Shown here piece after piece: positions 12,101-24,200 of a stretch of DNA of 64,000 nucleotides; within the stretch, counting starts at the first letter, position 1; each line of letters begins with the position of its first letter. This stretch comes from Cervus elaphus (Eukaryota; Chordata; Mammalia; Artiodactyla; Cervidae): the NCBI RefSeq assembly GCF_910594005.1, contig NC_057827.1, forward strand, positions 4,712,001 through 4,776,000, written 5' to 3'. A program made the position numbers and the translations under genes. Below the pieces are notes generated by a model. The model had not been told where the DNA came from. It ran no database searches and saw only the letters and a program-made list of their open reading frames with translations.

Positions 12101-14623
12101 CTCCACAGGGGATTCAGACATCCTTTCGTCTTGGGAGATGCAAGACGAGCCTGCATTCAAGTCACTGCAGGGATATCCGGCCTTATTTTGAGTCAGGGCA
12201 TCGCGGTGTCCATTCCACTTGAGGCCGCAAACTCAGGGTCCCTCTCACATACCTAGATCTGAGAGGAGCCTCCTCTTGAGGTGCTTGTGGTAAGGTGGTA
12301 TACCTCTGGAGTAGAAGCCAGGGTCTAACCTCTCATCTCGAGTTGATTCTTGGTTCACGGAGCTCTTTCGTGCTTCTACAGTGACCTCAGGATCCCTCTA
12401 GCCTTGAAACAGTGTTCTTGGGGTTTCTCTGGCGTGCCATCAAGGAAATCAAGGCTCCTTTCCTGTGTGATGTGCAACACGGAATTGTTCTGCAGGCAGT
12501 GCAGGGGAATCGGGCCTCATCTCGCGGCGAGGGGGAAGTCTCATGGTTTTTCTCGAGTTGCGGCGGGAACTTGGGGTATATTCTCGAGTTACGACGGGGA
12601 TGGCCCTTCCACACACGTGTTTGTTCAGGGATGTTAGGACTCCTGCCTAGTTGCGAGGGACAACTCGGGATTCTCCTCGAGGTTTGGCAGGGCAATTGGG
12701 ACGCCTCTCCAGCTGAGGCGGGAGATCAAGGGTCCCTTTCCAAATGCCACAGGAATCCTGAGACTTCTTTCAAGTTTCACGAGGAGTCAGGCATCGTCTC
12801 CTTTGGAGGCACTGATCCCCGCGTACCTCTGGAGTTTTCAAAGGATGTGAGGCTTCCGGTCGCGATCAGGTGGGGAACTAGTTCTTTCTCTGTGGTCTCC
12901 ACAGGGGATTCAGACATCCTTTCGTCTTGGAAGATGCAAGACGAGCATGCATTCAAGTCACTGCAGGGATGTCCGGCCTTATTTCGAGTCAGGGCATCGC
13001 GGTGTCCATTCCACTTGAGGCCGCAAACTCAGGGTCCCTCTCACATACCTAGAGCTGAGAGAAGCCTCCTCTTGACGTGCTTGTGGTAAGGTGGTATTCC
13101 TCTGGAGTCGAGGCCAGGGACTAACCTCTCAACTCGAGTTGATTTTTAGTCCACGGAGCTCTTTCGTGTTGCTACAGTGACCTCAGGATCCCTCTAGCCT
13201 TGAAACAGTGTTCTTGGGGTTTCTCTGGAGTGCCATCAAGGAAATCAAGGCTCCTTTCATGTGTGATGTGCAACACGGAATTGCTCTGCACGCAGTGCAG
13301 GGGAATCGGGCCTCATTTCATGGCAAGGGGGAAGTCTCATGGTTTTTCTCGAGTTGCGGCGGGAACCTGGGGTATATTCTCGAGTTACGACGGGGATGGC
13401 CCTTCCACACACGTGTTTGTTCAGCGACGTCAGGACTCCTGCCTAGTTGCGAGGGACAACTCGGAATTCTCCTCGAGGCTTGGCAGGGCAATTGGGACGC
13501 CTCTCCAGCTGACGCGGGAGACCAAGTGTCCCTTTCCATGTGCCACAGGAATTCTGGGACTCCTATCAAGTTTCACGAGGAGTCAGGCATCGTCTCCTTT
13601 GGAGGCACTGATCTCCGCGTACCTCTGGAGTTTTCAAAGGATGTGAGGCCTCTAGTCGCGATGAGGTGGGGAACTAGGTCTTTCTCTGTGGTCTCCACAG
13701 GGGATTCAGACATCCTTTCGTCTTGGGAGATGCAAGACGAGCCTGCATTGAAGTCACTGCAGGGATGTCCGGCATTATTTCGAGTCAGGGCATCGCAGTG
13801 TCCATTCCACTTGAGCCTGCAAACTCAGGGTCCCTCTCACATACCTAGAGCTGAGAGAAGCCTCCTCTTGAGGTGCTTGTGGTAAGGTGGTAATCCTCTG
13901 GAATCGAAGCCAGGGACTAACCTCTCACCTCGAGTTGATTTTTGGTCCACGGAGCTCTTTAGTGTTGCTACAGGGACCTCAGGATCCCGCTAGCCTTGAA
14001 ACAGTTTTCTTGGGGTTTCTCTGGAGTGCCATCAAGGAAATAAAGGCTCCTTTCATGTGTGATGTGCCACACGTAATTGTTCTGCACGCAGTGCTGGGGA
14101 ATCAGGCCTCATCTCGCGGCGAGGGGGAAGTCTCATGGTTTTTCTCGAGTTTCGGCGGGAACCTGGGGTATATTCTCGAGTTACGACGGGGATGGCCCTT
14201 CCACACACGTGTTTGTTCAGCGACGTCAGGACTCCTGCCTAGTTGCGACGGACAACTCGGGATTCTCCTTGAGGCTTGGCAGGGCAATTGGGACGCCTCT
14301 CCATCTGAGGCGGGAGACCAAGGGTCCCTTTCCACGTGCCACAGGAATCCTGGGACTCCTATCAAGTTTCACGAGGAGTCAGGCATCGTCTCCTTTGGAG
14401 GCACTGATCTCCGCGTACCTGTGGAGTTTTCAAAGAATATGAGGCCTTCGGTCGCGGTGAGGTGGGGAACTAGGTCTTTCTCTGTGGTATGCACAGGGGA
14501 TGCAGACATCCTTTCGTCTTGGGAGATGCAAGACAAGCCTGCATTCAAGCCACTGCAGGGATGACCGGCCTTATTTCGAATCCGGGCATCCCGGTGTTCA
14601 TTTCACTTGAGGGCCCAAACTCA
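9181..14623 (+). repeat. Mosaic satellite monomers, including an adjacent monomer duplication
   Basis: This region contains monomers 12-18. The neighbours starting at 11616 and 12412 are very alike over about 330 bp. Both carry AATTGTTCTGCA and TTCAGGGATGTTAGG and both are preceded by GGAGTAGAAGCCAGGG, which points to a recent single-monomer duplication or conversion. The 10820 monomer belongs to the same TTCAGGGATG group. The ends of the monomers at 9229 and 14004 share AAGAATATGAGGCCTTCGG and a CAGGGGATGCAGACATCC run six monomers apart. Confidence 0.8.
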
Positions 14624-17139
14624 GGGTCCCTCTCACATACCTAGAGCTGAGAGAAGCCTCCTCTTGAGTTGCTTGTGGTAAGGTGGTATTCCTCTGGAGT
14701 CGAAGCCAGGGACGAACCTCTCTTCTCGAGTTGATTTTTGGTTCACAGAATTCTTTCGTGTTGCTACAGTGACCTCAGGATCCCTCTATCCTTTAAACAG
14801 TGTTCTTGGGGTTTCTCTGGATTGCCATCAAGGAAATCAAGGCTCCTTTCATGTGTGATGTGAAACACGGAATTGCTCTGCACGCAGTGCAGGGGAATCG
14901 GGCCTCATCTCGCGGCGAGGGGGAAGTCTCATGGTTTTTCTCGAGTTGCGGCGGGAACCTGGGGTATATTCTCGAGTTATGACGGGGATGGCTCTTCCAC
15001 CCACGTGTTTGTTCAGCGACGTCAGGACTCTTGCCTAGTTGCGAGGGACAACTCGGAATTCTCCTCGAGGCTTGGCAGGGCAATTGGGACGCCTCTCCAG
15101 CTGAGGCAGGAGACCAAGGGTCCCTTTCCATGTGCCACAGGAATCCTGGGACTCCTATCAACTTTCACGAGGAGTCAGGCATCGTCTCCTTTGGAGGCAC
15201 TGATCTCCGCGTACCTCTGGAGTTTTCAAAGGATGTGAGGCATCCGGTCGCAATGAGGTGGGGAACTAGGTCTTTCTCTGTGGTCTCCACAGGGGATTCA
15301 GCCATCCTTTCGTCTTGGGAGATGCAAGACGAGCCTGCATTCAAGTCACTGCAGGGATATCCGGCCTTATTTCGAGTCAGGGCATCTTGGTGTCCATTCC
15401 ACTTGAGGCCGCAAACTCAGGGTCCCTCTCACATACCTGGATCTGAGAGGAGCCTCCTCTTGAGGTGCTTGTGGTAAGGTGGTATTCCTCTGGAGTGGAA
15501 GCCATGGACTAACCTCTCATCTCGAGTTGATTTTTGGCCCACGGAGCTCTATAATGTTGCTACAGTGACATCAGGATTCCTCTAGCCTTGAAACAGTGTT
15601 CTTGGGGTTTCTCTGGAGTGCCATCAAGGAAATTAAGGCTCCTTGCATGTGTGTTGTGCAACATGGAATTGCTCTGCACGCAGTGCAGGGGAATCGGGCC
15701 TCATCTCGCGGCGAGGGGGAAGTCTCATGGTTTTTCTCGAGTTGCGGCGGGAACCTGGGGTATATTCTCGAGTTACGACGGGGATGGCCCTTCCACACAC
15801 GTGTTTGTTCAGCGACGTCAGGACTCCTGCCTAGTTGCGAGGGACAACTCGGGATTCTCCTCGAGGCTTGGCAGGGCAATTGGGACGCCTCTCCAGCTGA
15901 CGCGGGAGACCAAGTCAACCTTTCCATGTGCCACAGGAATTCTGGGACTCCTATCAAGTTTCACGAGGAGTCAGGCATCGTCTCCTTTGGAGGCACTGAT
16001 CTCCGCATACCTCTGGAGTTTTCAAAGGATGTGAGGCCTCCGGTCGTGATGAGGTGGGGAACTAGGTCTTTCTCTGTGGTCTCCACAGGGGATTCAGACA
16101 TCCTTTCGTCTTCGGAGATGCACGATGAGCCTGCATTGAAGTCACTGCAGGGATGTCCGGCATTATTTCGAGTCAGGGAATCGCAGTGTCCATTCCACTT
16201 GAGCCTGCAAACTCAGGGTCCCTCTCACATACCTAGAGCTGAGAGAAGCCTCCTCTTGAGGTGCTTGTGGTAAGGTGGTAATCCTCTGGAATCGAAGCCA
16301 GGGACTAACCTCTCACCTCGAGTTGATTTTTGGTCCACGGAGCTCTTTAGTGTTGCTACAGGGACCTCAGGATCCCGCTAGCCTTGAAACAGTTTTCTTG
16401 GGGTTTCTCTGGAGTGCCATCAAGGAAATCAAGGCTCCTTTCATGTGTGATGTGCAACACGGAATTGCTCTGCACGCAGTGCAGGGGAATCGGGCCTCAT
16501 CTCGCTGCGAGGGGGAAGTCTCATGGTTTTTCTTGAGTTGCGGCGGAAATCTGGGGTATATTCTCGAGTTACGACAGGAATGGCTCTTCCAACCACGTGT
16601 TTGTTCAGCCACGTCAGGACTCCTGCCTAGTTGCGAGGGACAACTCGGGATTCTCCTTGAGGCTTCGCAGGGCAATTGGGACGCCTCTCCAGCTGAGGCG
16701 GGAGACCAAGGGTCCCTTTCCCCGTGCCACAGGAATCCTGGGACTCCTATCAAGTTTCACGAGGAGTCAGGCATCGTCTCCTTTGGAGGCACTGATCTCC
16801 GCGTACCTCTGCAGTTTTCAAAGGATGTGAGGCCTCCGGTCGCAATGAGGTGGGGAACTAGTTCTTTCTCGGTGGTCTCCACAGGGGATTCAGCCATCCT
16901 TTCGTCTTGGGAGATGCAAGACGAGCCTGCATTCAAGTCACTGCAGGGATATCCGGCCTTATTTTGAGTCAGGGCATCGCGGTGTCCATTCCACTTGAGC
17001 CCGCAAACTCAGGGTCCCTCTCACATACCTAGATCTGAGCGAAGCCTCCTCTTGAGGTGCTTGTGGTAAGGTGGTATACCTCTGGAGTCGAAGCCAGGGA
17101 CTAACCTCTCATCTCGAGTTGATTCTTGGTCCACGGAGC
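14624..17139 (+). repeat. 10-monomer higher-order block, copy 2
   Basis: This is the second copy of 6665-9180, ten monomers downstream, with the same variant order starting at GAGTTGCTTGTGG (about 14,672). It overlaps block A copy 2 from 15,917 onward. The 10- and 20-monomer relations are therefore nested: sequence near 0.4, 8.3 and 16.3 kb is one family at roughly 7,958-bp steps, with 0.4 and 16.3 kb closest to each other. Confidence 0.82.
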
Positions 17140-18436
17140 TCTTTCGTGCTTCTACAGTGACCTCAGGATCCCTCTAGCCTTGAAACAGTGTTCTTGGGTT
17201 TTCTCTGGCGTGCCATCAAGGAAATCAAGGCTCCTTTCCTGTGTGATGTGCAACACGGAATTGCTCTGCACGCAGTGCAGGGGAATCGGGCCTCATCTCG
17301 CGGCGAGGGGGAAGTCTCATGGTTTTTCTCGAGTTGCGGCGGGAACCTGGGGTATATTCTCGAGTTACGACGGGGATAGCCCTTCCACACACGTTTTTGT
17401 TCAGGGATGTTAGGACTCCTGCCTAGTTGCGAGGGACAACTCGGGATTCTCCTCGAGACTTGGCAGGGCAATTGGGACGCCTCTCCAGCTGAGGCGGAAG
17501 ATCAAGGGTCCCTTTCCAAATGCCACAGGAATCCTGAGACTTCTTTCAAGTTTCACGAGGAGTCAGGCATCGTCTCCTTTGGAGGCACTGATCTCCACGT
17601 ACCTCTGGAGTTTTCAAAGGATGTGAGGCCTCCGGTCGCGATCAGGTGGGGAACTAGTTCTTTCTCTGTGGTCTCCACAGGGGATTCAGACATCCTTTCG
17701 TCTTGGGATATGCAAGAGGAACCAGCATTCTGGTCACTGTAGGGATGTCCGGCCTTACTTCGAGTCAGGGCATCTTGGTGTCCATTCCACTTGAGGCCGC
17801 AAACTCAGGGTCCCTCTCACTTACCTAGAGCTGAGAGAAGCCTCCGCTTGAGGTGCTTGTGGTAAGGTGGTATTCCTCTGGAGTCGAAGCCAGGGACTAA
17901 CCTCTCATCTCGAGTTGATTTTTTGTCCACGGAGCTCTTTCGTGTTGCTATAGGGACCTCAGGATCCCTCTAGCCTTGAAACAGTGTTTTTGGGGTTTCT
18001 CTGGAGTGCCATCAAGGAAATCAAGGCTCCTTTCATGTGTGATGTGCAACACGGAATTGCTCTGCACGCAGTGCAGGGGAATCGGGCCTCATCTCTCGGC
18101 GAGGGGGAAGTCTCATGGTTTTTCTCGAGTTGCGGCGGCAACCTGGGGTATATGCTCGAGTTACGACGGGGATGCCCCTTCCACACACGTGTTTGTTTAG
18201 CGACGTCAGGACTCCTGCCTAGTAGCGAGGGAGAACTCGGGATTCTCCTGGGGGCGTGGCAGGGCATTGGGACGCCTCACCAGCTGAGGCGGGAGACCAA
18301 GGGTCCCTTTGCACGTGCCACAGGAATCCTGGGACGCCTAAGAAGTTTCACGAGGAGTCAGGTAGTGTCTCCTTTGGAGACACTGATCTCCGAGTACCTC
18401 TGGAGTTTTCCAAGGATGTGAGGCCTCCGGTCGCAA
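15917..18436 (+). repeat. Higher-order block A, copy 2
   Basis: This is the second copy of the block at 1-2520, 20 monomers downstream. It keeps the same order of variant monomers: CTTCGGAGATG type, then AATGGCTC/CCACGTCAGG type, then TTCAGGGATGTTAGG type, then the GTAGTGTCTCC type. Its right edge departs from copy 1 at AACTAGGTC (about 18,445). After that edge it continues into a monomer carrying CTCGAGGCC-like and CAACTCGAG variants that copy 1 lacks. Confidence 0.85.
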
Positions 18437-18639
18437 TGAGGTGGGGAACTAGGTCTTTCTCTGTGGTCTCCACAGGGGATTCAGACATCCTTTCGTCTTG
18501 GGAGATGCAAGACGAGCCCGCATTCAAGTCACTGCAGGGATATCCGGCCTTATTTCGAGTCAGGGCATCGCGGTGTCCATTCCACTTGAGGCCGCACACT
18601 CAGGGTCCCTCTCACATACCTAGAGTTGAGAGAAGCCTC

Positions 18640-19000
18640 CTCTTGACGTGCTTGTGGTAAGGTGGTATTCCTCTGGAGTCGAGGCCAGGGACTAACCTCT
18701 CAACTCGAGTTGATTTTTAGTCCACGGAGCTCTTTCGTGTTGCTACAGTGACCTCAGGATCCCTCTAGCCTTGAAACAGTGTTCTTCGGGTTTCTCTGGA
18801 TTGCCATCAAGGAAATCAAGGCTCCTTTCATGTGTGATGTGCAACACGGAATTGCTCTGCACGCAGTGCAGGGGAATCGGGCCTCATTTCATGGCAAGGG
18901 GGAAGTCTCATGGTTTTTCTCGAGTTGCGGCGGGAACCTGGGGTATATTCTCGAGTTACGACGGGGATGGCCCTTCCACACACGTGTTTGTTCAGCGAAG
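18640..19000 (+). repeat. Tract shared with 13,069-13,429 (7-monomer distance)
   Basis: At an offset of 5,571 bp (seven monomers) this tract repeats a linked set of rare variants. They are TCTTGACGTGCTTG, GAGTCGAGGCCAGGG, CTCTCAACTCGAG, TTTTTAGTCCACGG and CATTTCATGGCAAGGGG. Flanking sequence on both sides is not specially similar. It reads as a short exchange or conversion tract of a few hundred bases. The exact ends are estimated by eye. Confidence 0.7.
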
Positions 19001-20040
19001 TCAGGACTCCTGCCTAGTTGCGAGGGACAACTCGGGATTGTCCTCGAGGCTTGGCAGGGCAATTGGGACGCCTCTCCATCTGAGGCTGGAGACCAAGTGT
19101 CCCTTTCCACGTGCCATAGGAATCCTGGGACTCCTATCAAGTTTCACGAAGAGTCAGGCATCGTCTCCTTTGGAGGCACTGATCTCCGCGTACCTGTGGA
19201 GTTTTCAAAGGATATGAGGCCTTCGGTCGCGATGAGGTGGGGAACTAGGTCTTTCTCTGTGGTCTGCACAGGGGATGCAGACATCCTTTCGTCTTGGGAG
19301 ATGCAAGACAAGCCTGCATTCAAGTCACTGCAGGGGTATGCGGCCTTATTTCGAATCACGGCATCGCGGTGTTCATTTCACTTGAGGGCGCAAACTCAGG
19401 TTCCCTCTCACATACCTAGAGCTGAGAGAAGCCTACTCTTGAGGTGCTTGTGGTAAGGTGGTATTCCTCTGGAGTCGAAGCCAGGGACTAACCTCTCATC
19501 TCGAGTTGATTTTTGGTCCACGGTCTCTTTCGTGTTGCGACAGTGACCTCAGGATCCCTCTAGCCTTGAAACAGGGTTCTTGGGGTTTCTCTGGAGTGCC
19601 ATCAAGGAAATCAAGGCTCCTTTCCTGTGTGATGTGCAACACGGAATTGCTCTGCACGCAGTGCAGGGGAATCGGGCCTCATCTCGCGGCGAGGGGGAAG
19701 TCTCATGGTTTTTCTCGAGTTGCAGCGGCAACCTGGGGTATATGCTCGAGTTACGACGGGGATGCCCCTTCCACACACGTGTTTGTTCAGCGACGTCAGG
19801 ACTCCTGCTTAGTAGCGAGCGACAACTCGGGATTGTCCTCGAGGCTTGGCAGGGCAATTGGGACGCCTCTCCAGCTGAGGCGGGAGACCAAGGTTCCCAT
19901 TGCACGTGCCACAGGAATCCTGGGACTCCTATCAAGTTTCATGAGGAGTCAGGCATCGTCTCCTTTGGAGGCACTGATCTCCGCGTACCACTGGAGTTTT
20001 CAAAGGATGTGAGGCCTCCGGTCGCGATGAGGTGGGTAAC

Positions 20041-21277
20041 TAAGGCTTTCTCTGTGGTCTCCACAGGGGATTCAGACATCCTTTCATCTTGGGAGATGCA
20101 AGACGAGCCTGCATTCAAGTCACTGCAAGGATATCCAGCCTTATTTCGAGTCAGTTCATCGCGGTGTCCATTCCACCTGAGGCCGCAAATTCAGGGTCCC
20201 TCTCACATATCTAGTGCTGAGTGAAGCCTTCTCTTGAGGTGCTTGTGGTAAGGTGGTATTCCTCTGGAGTCGAAGCCAGGGACTAACCTCTCATCTCGAG
20301 TTGATTTGTGGTCCACGGAGCTCTTTCGTGTTGCTACAGTGACCTCAGGATCCCTCTAGCCTTGAAACAGTGTTTTTGGGGTTTCTCTGGAGTGCCATCA
20401 AGGAAATCAAGGCTCCTTTCATGTGTGATGTGCAACACGGAATTCCTCTGCACGCGGAGCAGGGGAATCGGGCCTCATCTCGCGGAGAGGGGTAAGTCTC
20501 ATGGTTTTTCTCGAGTTTCGGCGGGAACCTGGGGTATATTCTCGAGTTACGACGGGGATGGCCCTTGCACACATGTGTTTGATCAGCGACATCAGGACTC
20601 TTGCCAAGTTGCGAGGGACAACTCGCGATTCTCCTCGAGGATTGGCAGGGCAATTGGGACGCCTCTACAGCTGAGGCGGGAGACCAAGGGTCCCTTTTCA
20701 TGTGCCACAGGAATCCTCGGACTCCTATCAAGTTTCACGAGGAGTCAGGCATCGTCTCCTTTGGAGGCACTGATCTCCGCGTACCTCTGGAGTTTTCAAA
20801 GAATGTGAGGCTTCCTGTCGCGAGGAGGTCGGGTACTAGGTCTTTCTCTGTGGTCTCCACAGGGGATTCAGACATCCTTTCGTCTTGGGAGATGCAAGAT
20901 GAGCCTGCATTCAAGTCACTGCAGGGATATCCGGCCTTATTTCGAGTCAGGGCATCGCGGTGTCCATTCCACTTGAGGCCGCAAATTCAGGTTCCCTCTC
21001 ACATACCTAGAGCTGAGAGAAGCCTCCTCTTGAGGTGCTTGTGGTAAGGTGGTATTCCTCTGGAGTCAAAGCCAGGGACTAACCTCTCATCTCGAGTTGA
21101 TTTTTGGACCACGGAGCTCTTTCGTGTTGCTACAGTGACCTCAGGATCCCTCTATTCTTGAAACAGTGTTCTTGGGGTTTCTCTGGAGTGTCATCAAGGT
21201 AATCAAGGCTCCTTTCATGTGTGATGTGCAACACGAAATTGCTCTGCACACAGTGCAGGGGAATCGGGCCTCATCTC
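20041..21277 (+). repeat. Higher-order block B, copy 2
   Basis: This is the second copy of 2534-3770. It carries the same GAGTCAGTTCATCGC, GCGGAGCAGGGG, GGAGAGGGGTAAG, ATCAGCGACATC and GAGGATTGGCAGGG variants in the same order, with scattered single-base differences such as GAGTTTCGGCGGG here (about 20,513) against GAGTTGCGGCGGG in copy 1. At its left it joins a monomer (landmark 19574) that is not next to this sequence in copy 1. Confidence 0.85.
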
Positions 21278-24200
21278 GCGGCGAGGGGGAAGTCTCATGG
21301 TTTTTCTCGAGTTTCGGCGGCAACCTGGGGTATATGCTCGAGTTACGACGGGGATGGCCCTTCCACACACGTGTTTGTTCAGCGACGTCAGGACTCCTGC
21401 CTAGTAGCGAGGGAGAACTCGGGATTCTCCTCGAGGCTTGGCAGGGCAATTGGCACGCCTCTCCAGCTGAGGCGGGAGACCAAGGGTCCCTTTCCACGTG
21501 CCACAGGAATCCTGGGACTCCTATCAAGTTTCACGAGGAGTCAGGCATCGTCTCCTTTGGAGGCACTGATCTCCGCGTACCTCTGGAGTTTTCAAAGGAT
21601 GTGAGGCCTCCGGTCGCGATGAGATGGGTAACTAAGGCTTTCTCTGTGGTCTCCACAGGGGATTCAGACATCCTTTCATCTTGGGAGATGCCAGACGAGC
21701 CTGCATTCAAGTCACTGCAGGGATATCCGGCCTTATTTCGAGTCAGGGGATCGCGGTGTCCATTCCACTTGAGGTCGCAAATTCAGGGTCCCTCTCACAT
21801 TTCTAGTGCTGAGTGAAGCCTTCTCTTGAGGTGCTTGTGGTAAGGTGGTATTCCTCTGGAGTCGAAGCCAGGGACTAACCTCTCATCTCGAGTTGATTTT
21901 TGGTCCACGGAGCTCTTTCGTGTTGCTACAGTGACCTCAGGATCCCTCTAGCCTTGAAACAGTGTTCTTGGGGTTTCTCTGCAGTGCCATCAAGGAAATC
22001 AAGGCTCCTTTCATGTGTGATGTGCAACACGGAATTCCTCTGCACGCGGAGCAGGGGAATCGGGCCTCATCTCGCGGAGGGGGGAAGTCTCATGGTTTTT
22101 CTCGAGTTGCGGCGAAAACCTGGGGTATATTCTCGAGTTACGACGGGGATGGCCCTTCCACCCACGTGTTTGTTCAGCTACGTCAAGACTCCTGCCTAGT
22201 TGTGAGGGACAACTCGGGATTGTCCTCGTGGCTTGACAGTGCAATTGGAACGCCTCTCCATCTGATGTTGGAGATCAAGTGTCCCTTTGCACGTGCCACA
22301 GGAATCCTGGGACTCCTATCAAGTTTCACGAGGAGTCAGGCATCGTCTCCTTTGGAGGCACTGATCTCCGCGTACCTCTGGATGTTTCAAAGGATGTGAT
22401 GCCTCCGGTCGCGATGAGGTGGGGAACTAGGTCTTTCTCTGTGGTCTGCACAGGGGATTCAGACATCCTTTCGTCTTGGGAGATGCAAGACGAGCCTGCA
22501 TTCAAGCCACTGCAGGGATAACCGGCCTTTTTTGGTTCAGGGCATCGCGGTGTCCATTCCATTTGAGGCCGCAAACTCAGGGTCCCTCTCACATACCTAG
22601 AGCTGAGAGAAGCCTCCTCTTGAGGTGCTTGTGGTAAGGTGGTATTCCTCTGGAGTCGAAGCCAGGGACTAACCTCTCATCTCGAGTTGATTTTTGGTCC
22701 ACGGATCTCTTTCGTGTTGCGACAGAGACCTCAGGATCCCTCTAGCCTTGAAACAGTGTTCTTGGGGTTTCTCTGGAGTGCCATCAAGGAAATCAAGGCT
22801 CCTTTCATGTGTGATGTGCAACACGGAATTGCTCTGCACGCAGTGCAGGGAAATCGGGCATCATCTCGCGGCGAGGGGGAAGTCTCATGGGTTTTCTCGA
22901 GTTGTGGCGGGAAACTGGGGTATATTCTCGACTTACGATGGGGATGGCCCTTCCACACACGTGTTTATTCAGAGACGTCAGGACTCCTGCCTAGTTGCGA
23001 GGGACAACTCGGAATTCTCCTCGAGGCTGGCCAGGGCAATTGGGACGCCTCTTCAGCTGATGCGGGAGATCAAGGGTCCCTTTCCAAGTGCCACAGGAAT
23101 CCTGGGACTTCTATCAAGTTTCACGAGGAGTCAGGCATCTTCTCCTTTGGAGGCACTGATCTCCGCGTACGTCTGGAGTTTTCAAAGGATGTGAGGCTTC
23201 CGGTCGCGATGAGGTGGGGAACTAGCTCTTTCTCTGTGGTCTCCACAGGGGATTCAGACATCCTTTCGTCTTGGGAGATGCAAGACGAACCTGCATTCTA
23301 GTCACTGTAGGGATATCCGGCCTTACTTCGAGTCAGGGCATCGCGGTGTCCATTCCACTTGAGGCCTCAAAATCAGTGTCCCTCTCACTTACCTAGAGCT
23401 GAGAGAAGCCTCCTCTTGAGGTGCTTGTGGTAAGGTGGTATTCCTCTGGAGTCGAAGCCAGGGACTAACCTCTCATCTCGAGTTGATTTTTGGTCCACGG
23501 AGCTCTTTCCTGTTGCTACAGTGACCTCTGGATACGTCTAGCCTTGAAGCAATATTCTTGGTGTTTCTCTGGAGTGCCATCAAGGAAATTAAGGCTCCTT
23601 TCATGTGTGATATGCAACATGGAATTGCTCTGCACGCAGTGCAGGGGAATCCGGCCTCATCTGGAGGCGAGGGGGAAGTCTCATTGTTTTTCTCGAGTTG
23701 CGGTGGGAACCTGGGGTATATTCTCGAGTTACGACGGGGATGGCCCTTCCACACACGTGTTTGTTCACCGACGTCAGGACTCCTGCCTAGTTGCGAGGGA
23801 CAACTCGGGATTCTCCTCGAGGCTTGGCAGGGCAATTGGGACGCCTCTCCAGCTGAGGCGGGAGACCAAGGGTCCCTTTCCACATGCCACAGAAATCCTG
23901 GGACTCCTTACAAGCTTCACGAGTAGTCAGGCATCGTCTCCCTTGAATGCAGTGATGTCCGCGTAGCTCTGGAGTTTTCAAAGGATGTGAGGCCTCTAGT
24001 CGCGAAGAGGTGGGGAACTAGGTCTTTCTCTCTGGTCTCCACAGGGGATTCAGACATCCTTTCGTCTTGGGAGATGCAAGACGAGCCTGCATTCAAGTCA
24101 CTGCAGGGATATCCAGCCTTATTTCGAGTTAGGGCATCGCGGTGTCCATTCCACTTGAGGCCGCAAACTCAGGGTCCCTCTCACATACCTAGAGCTGAGA

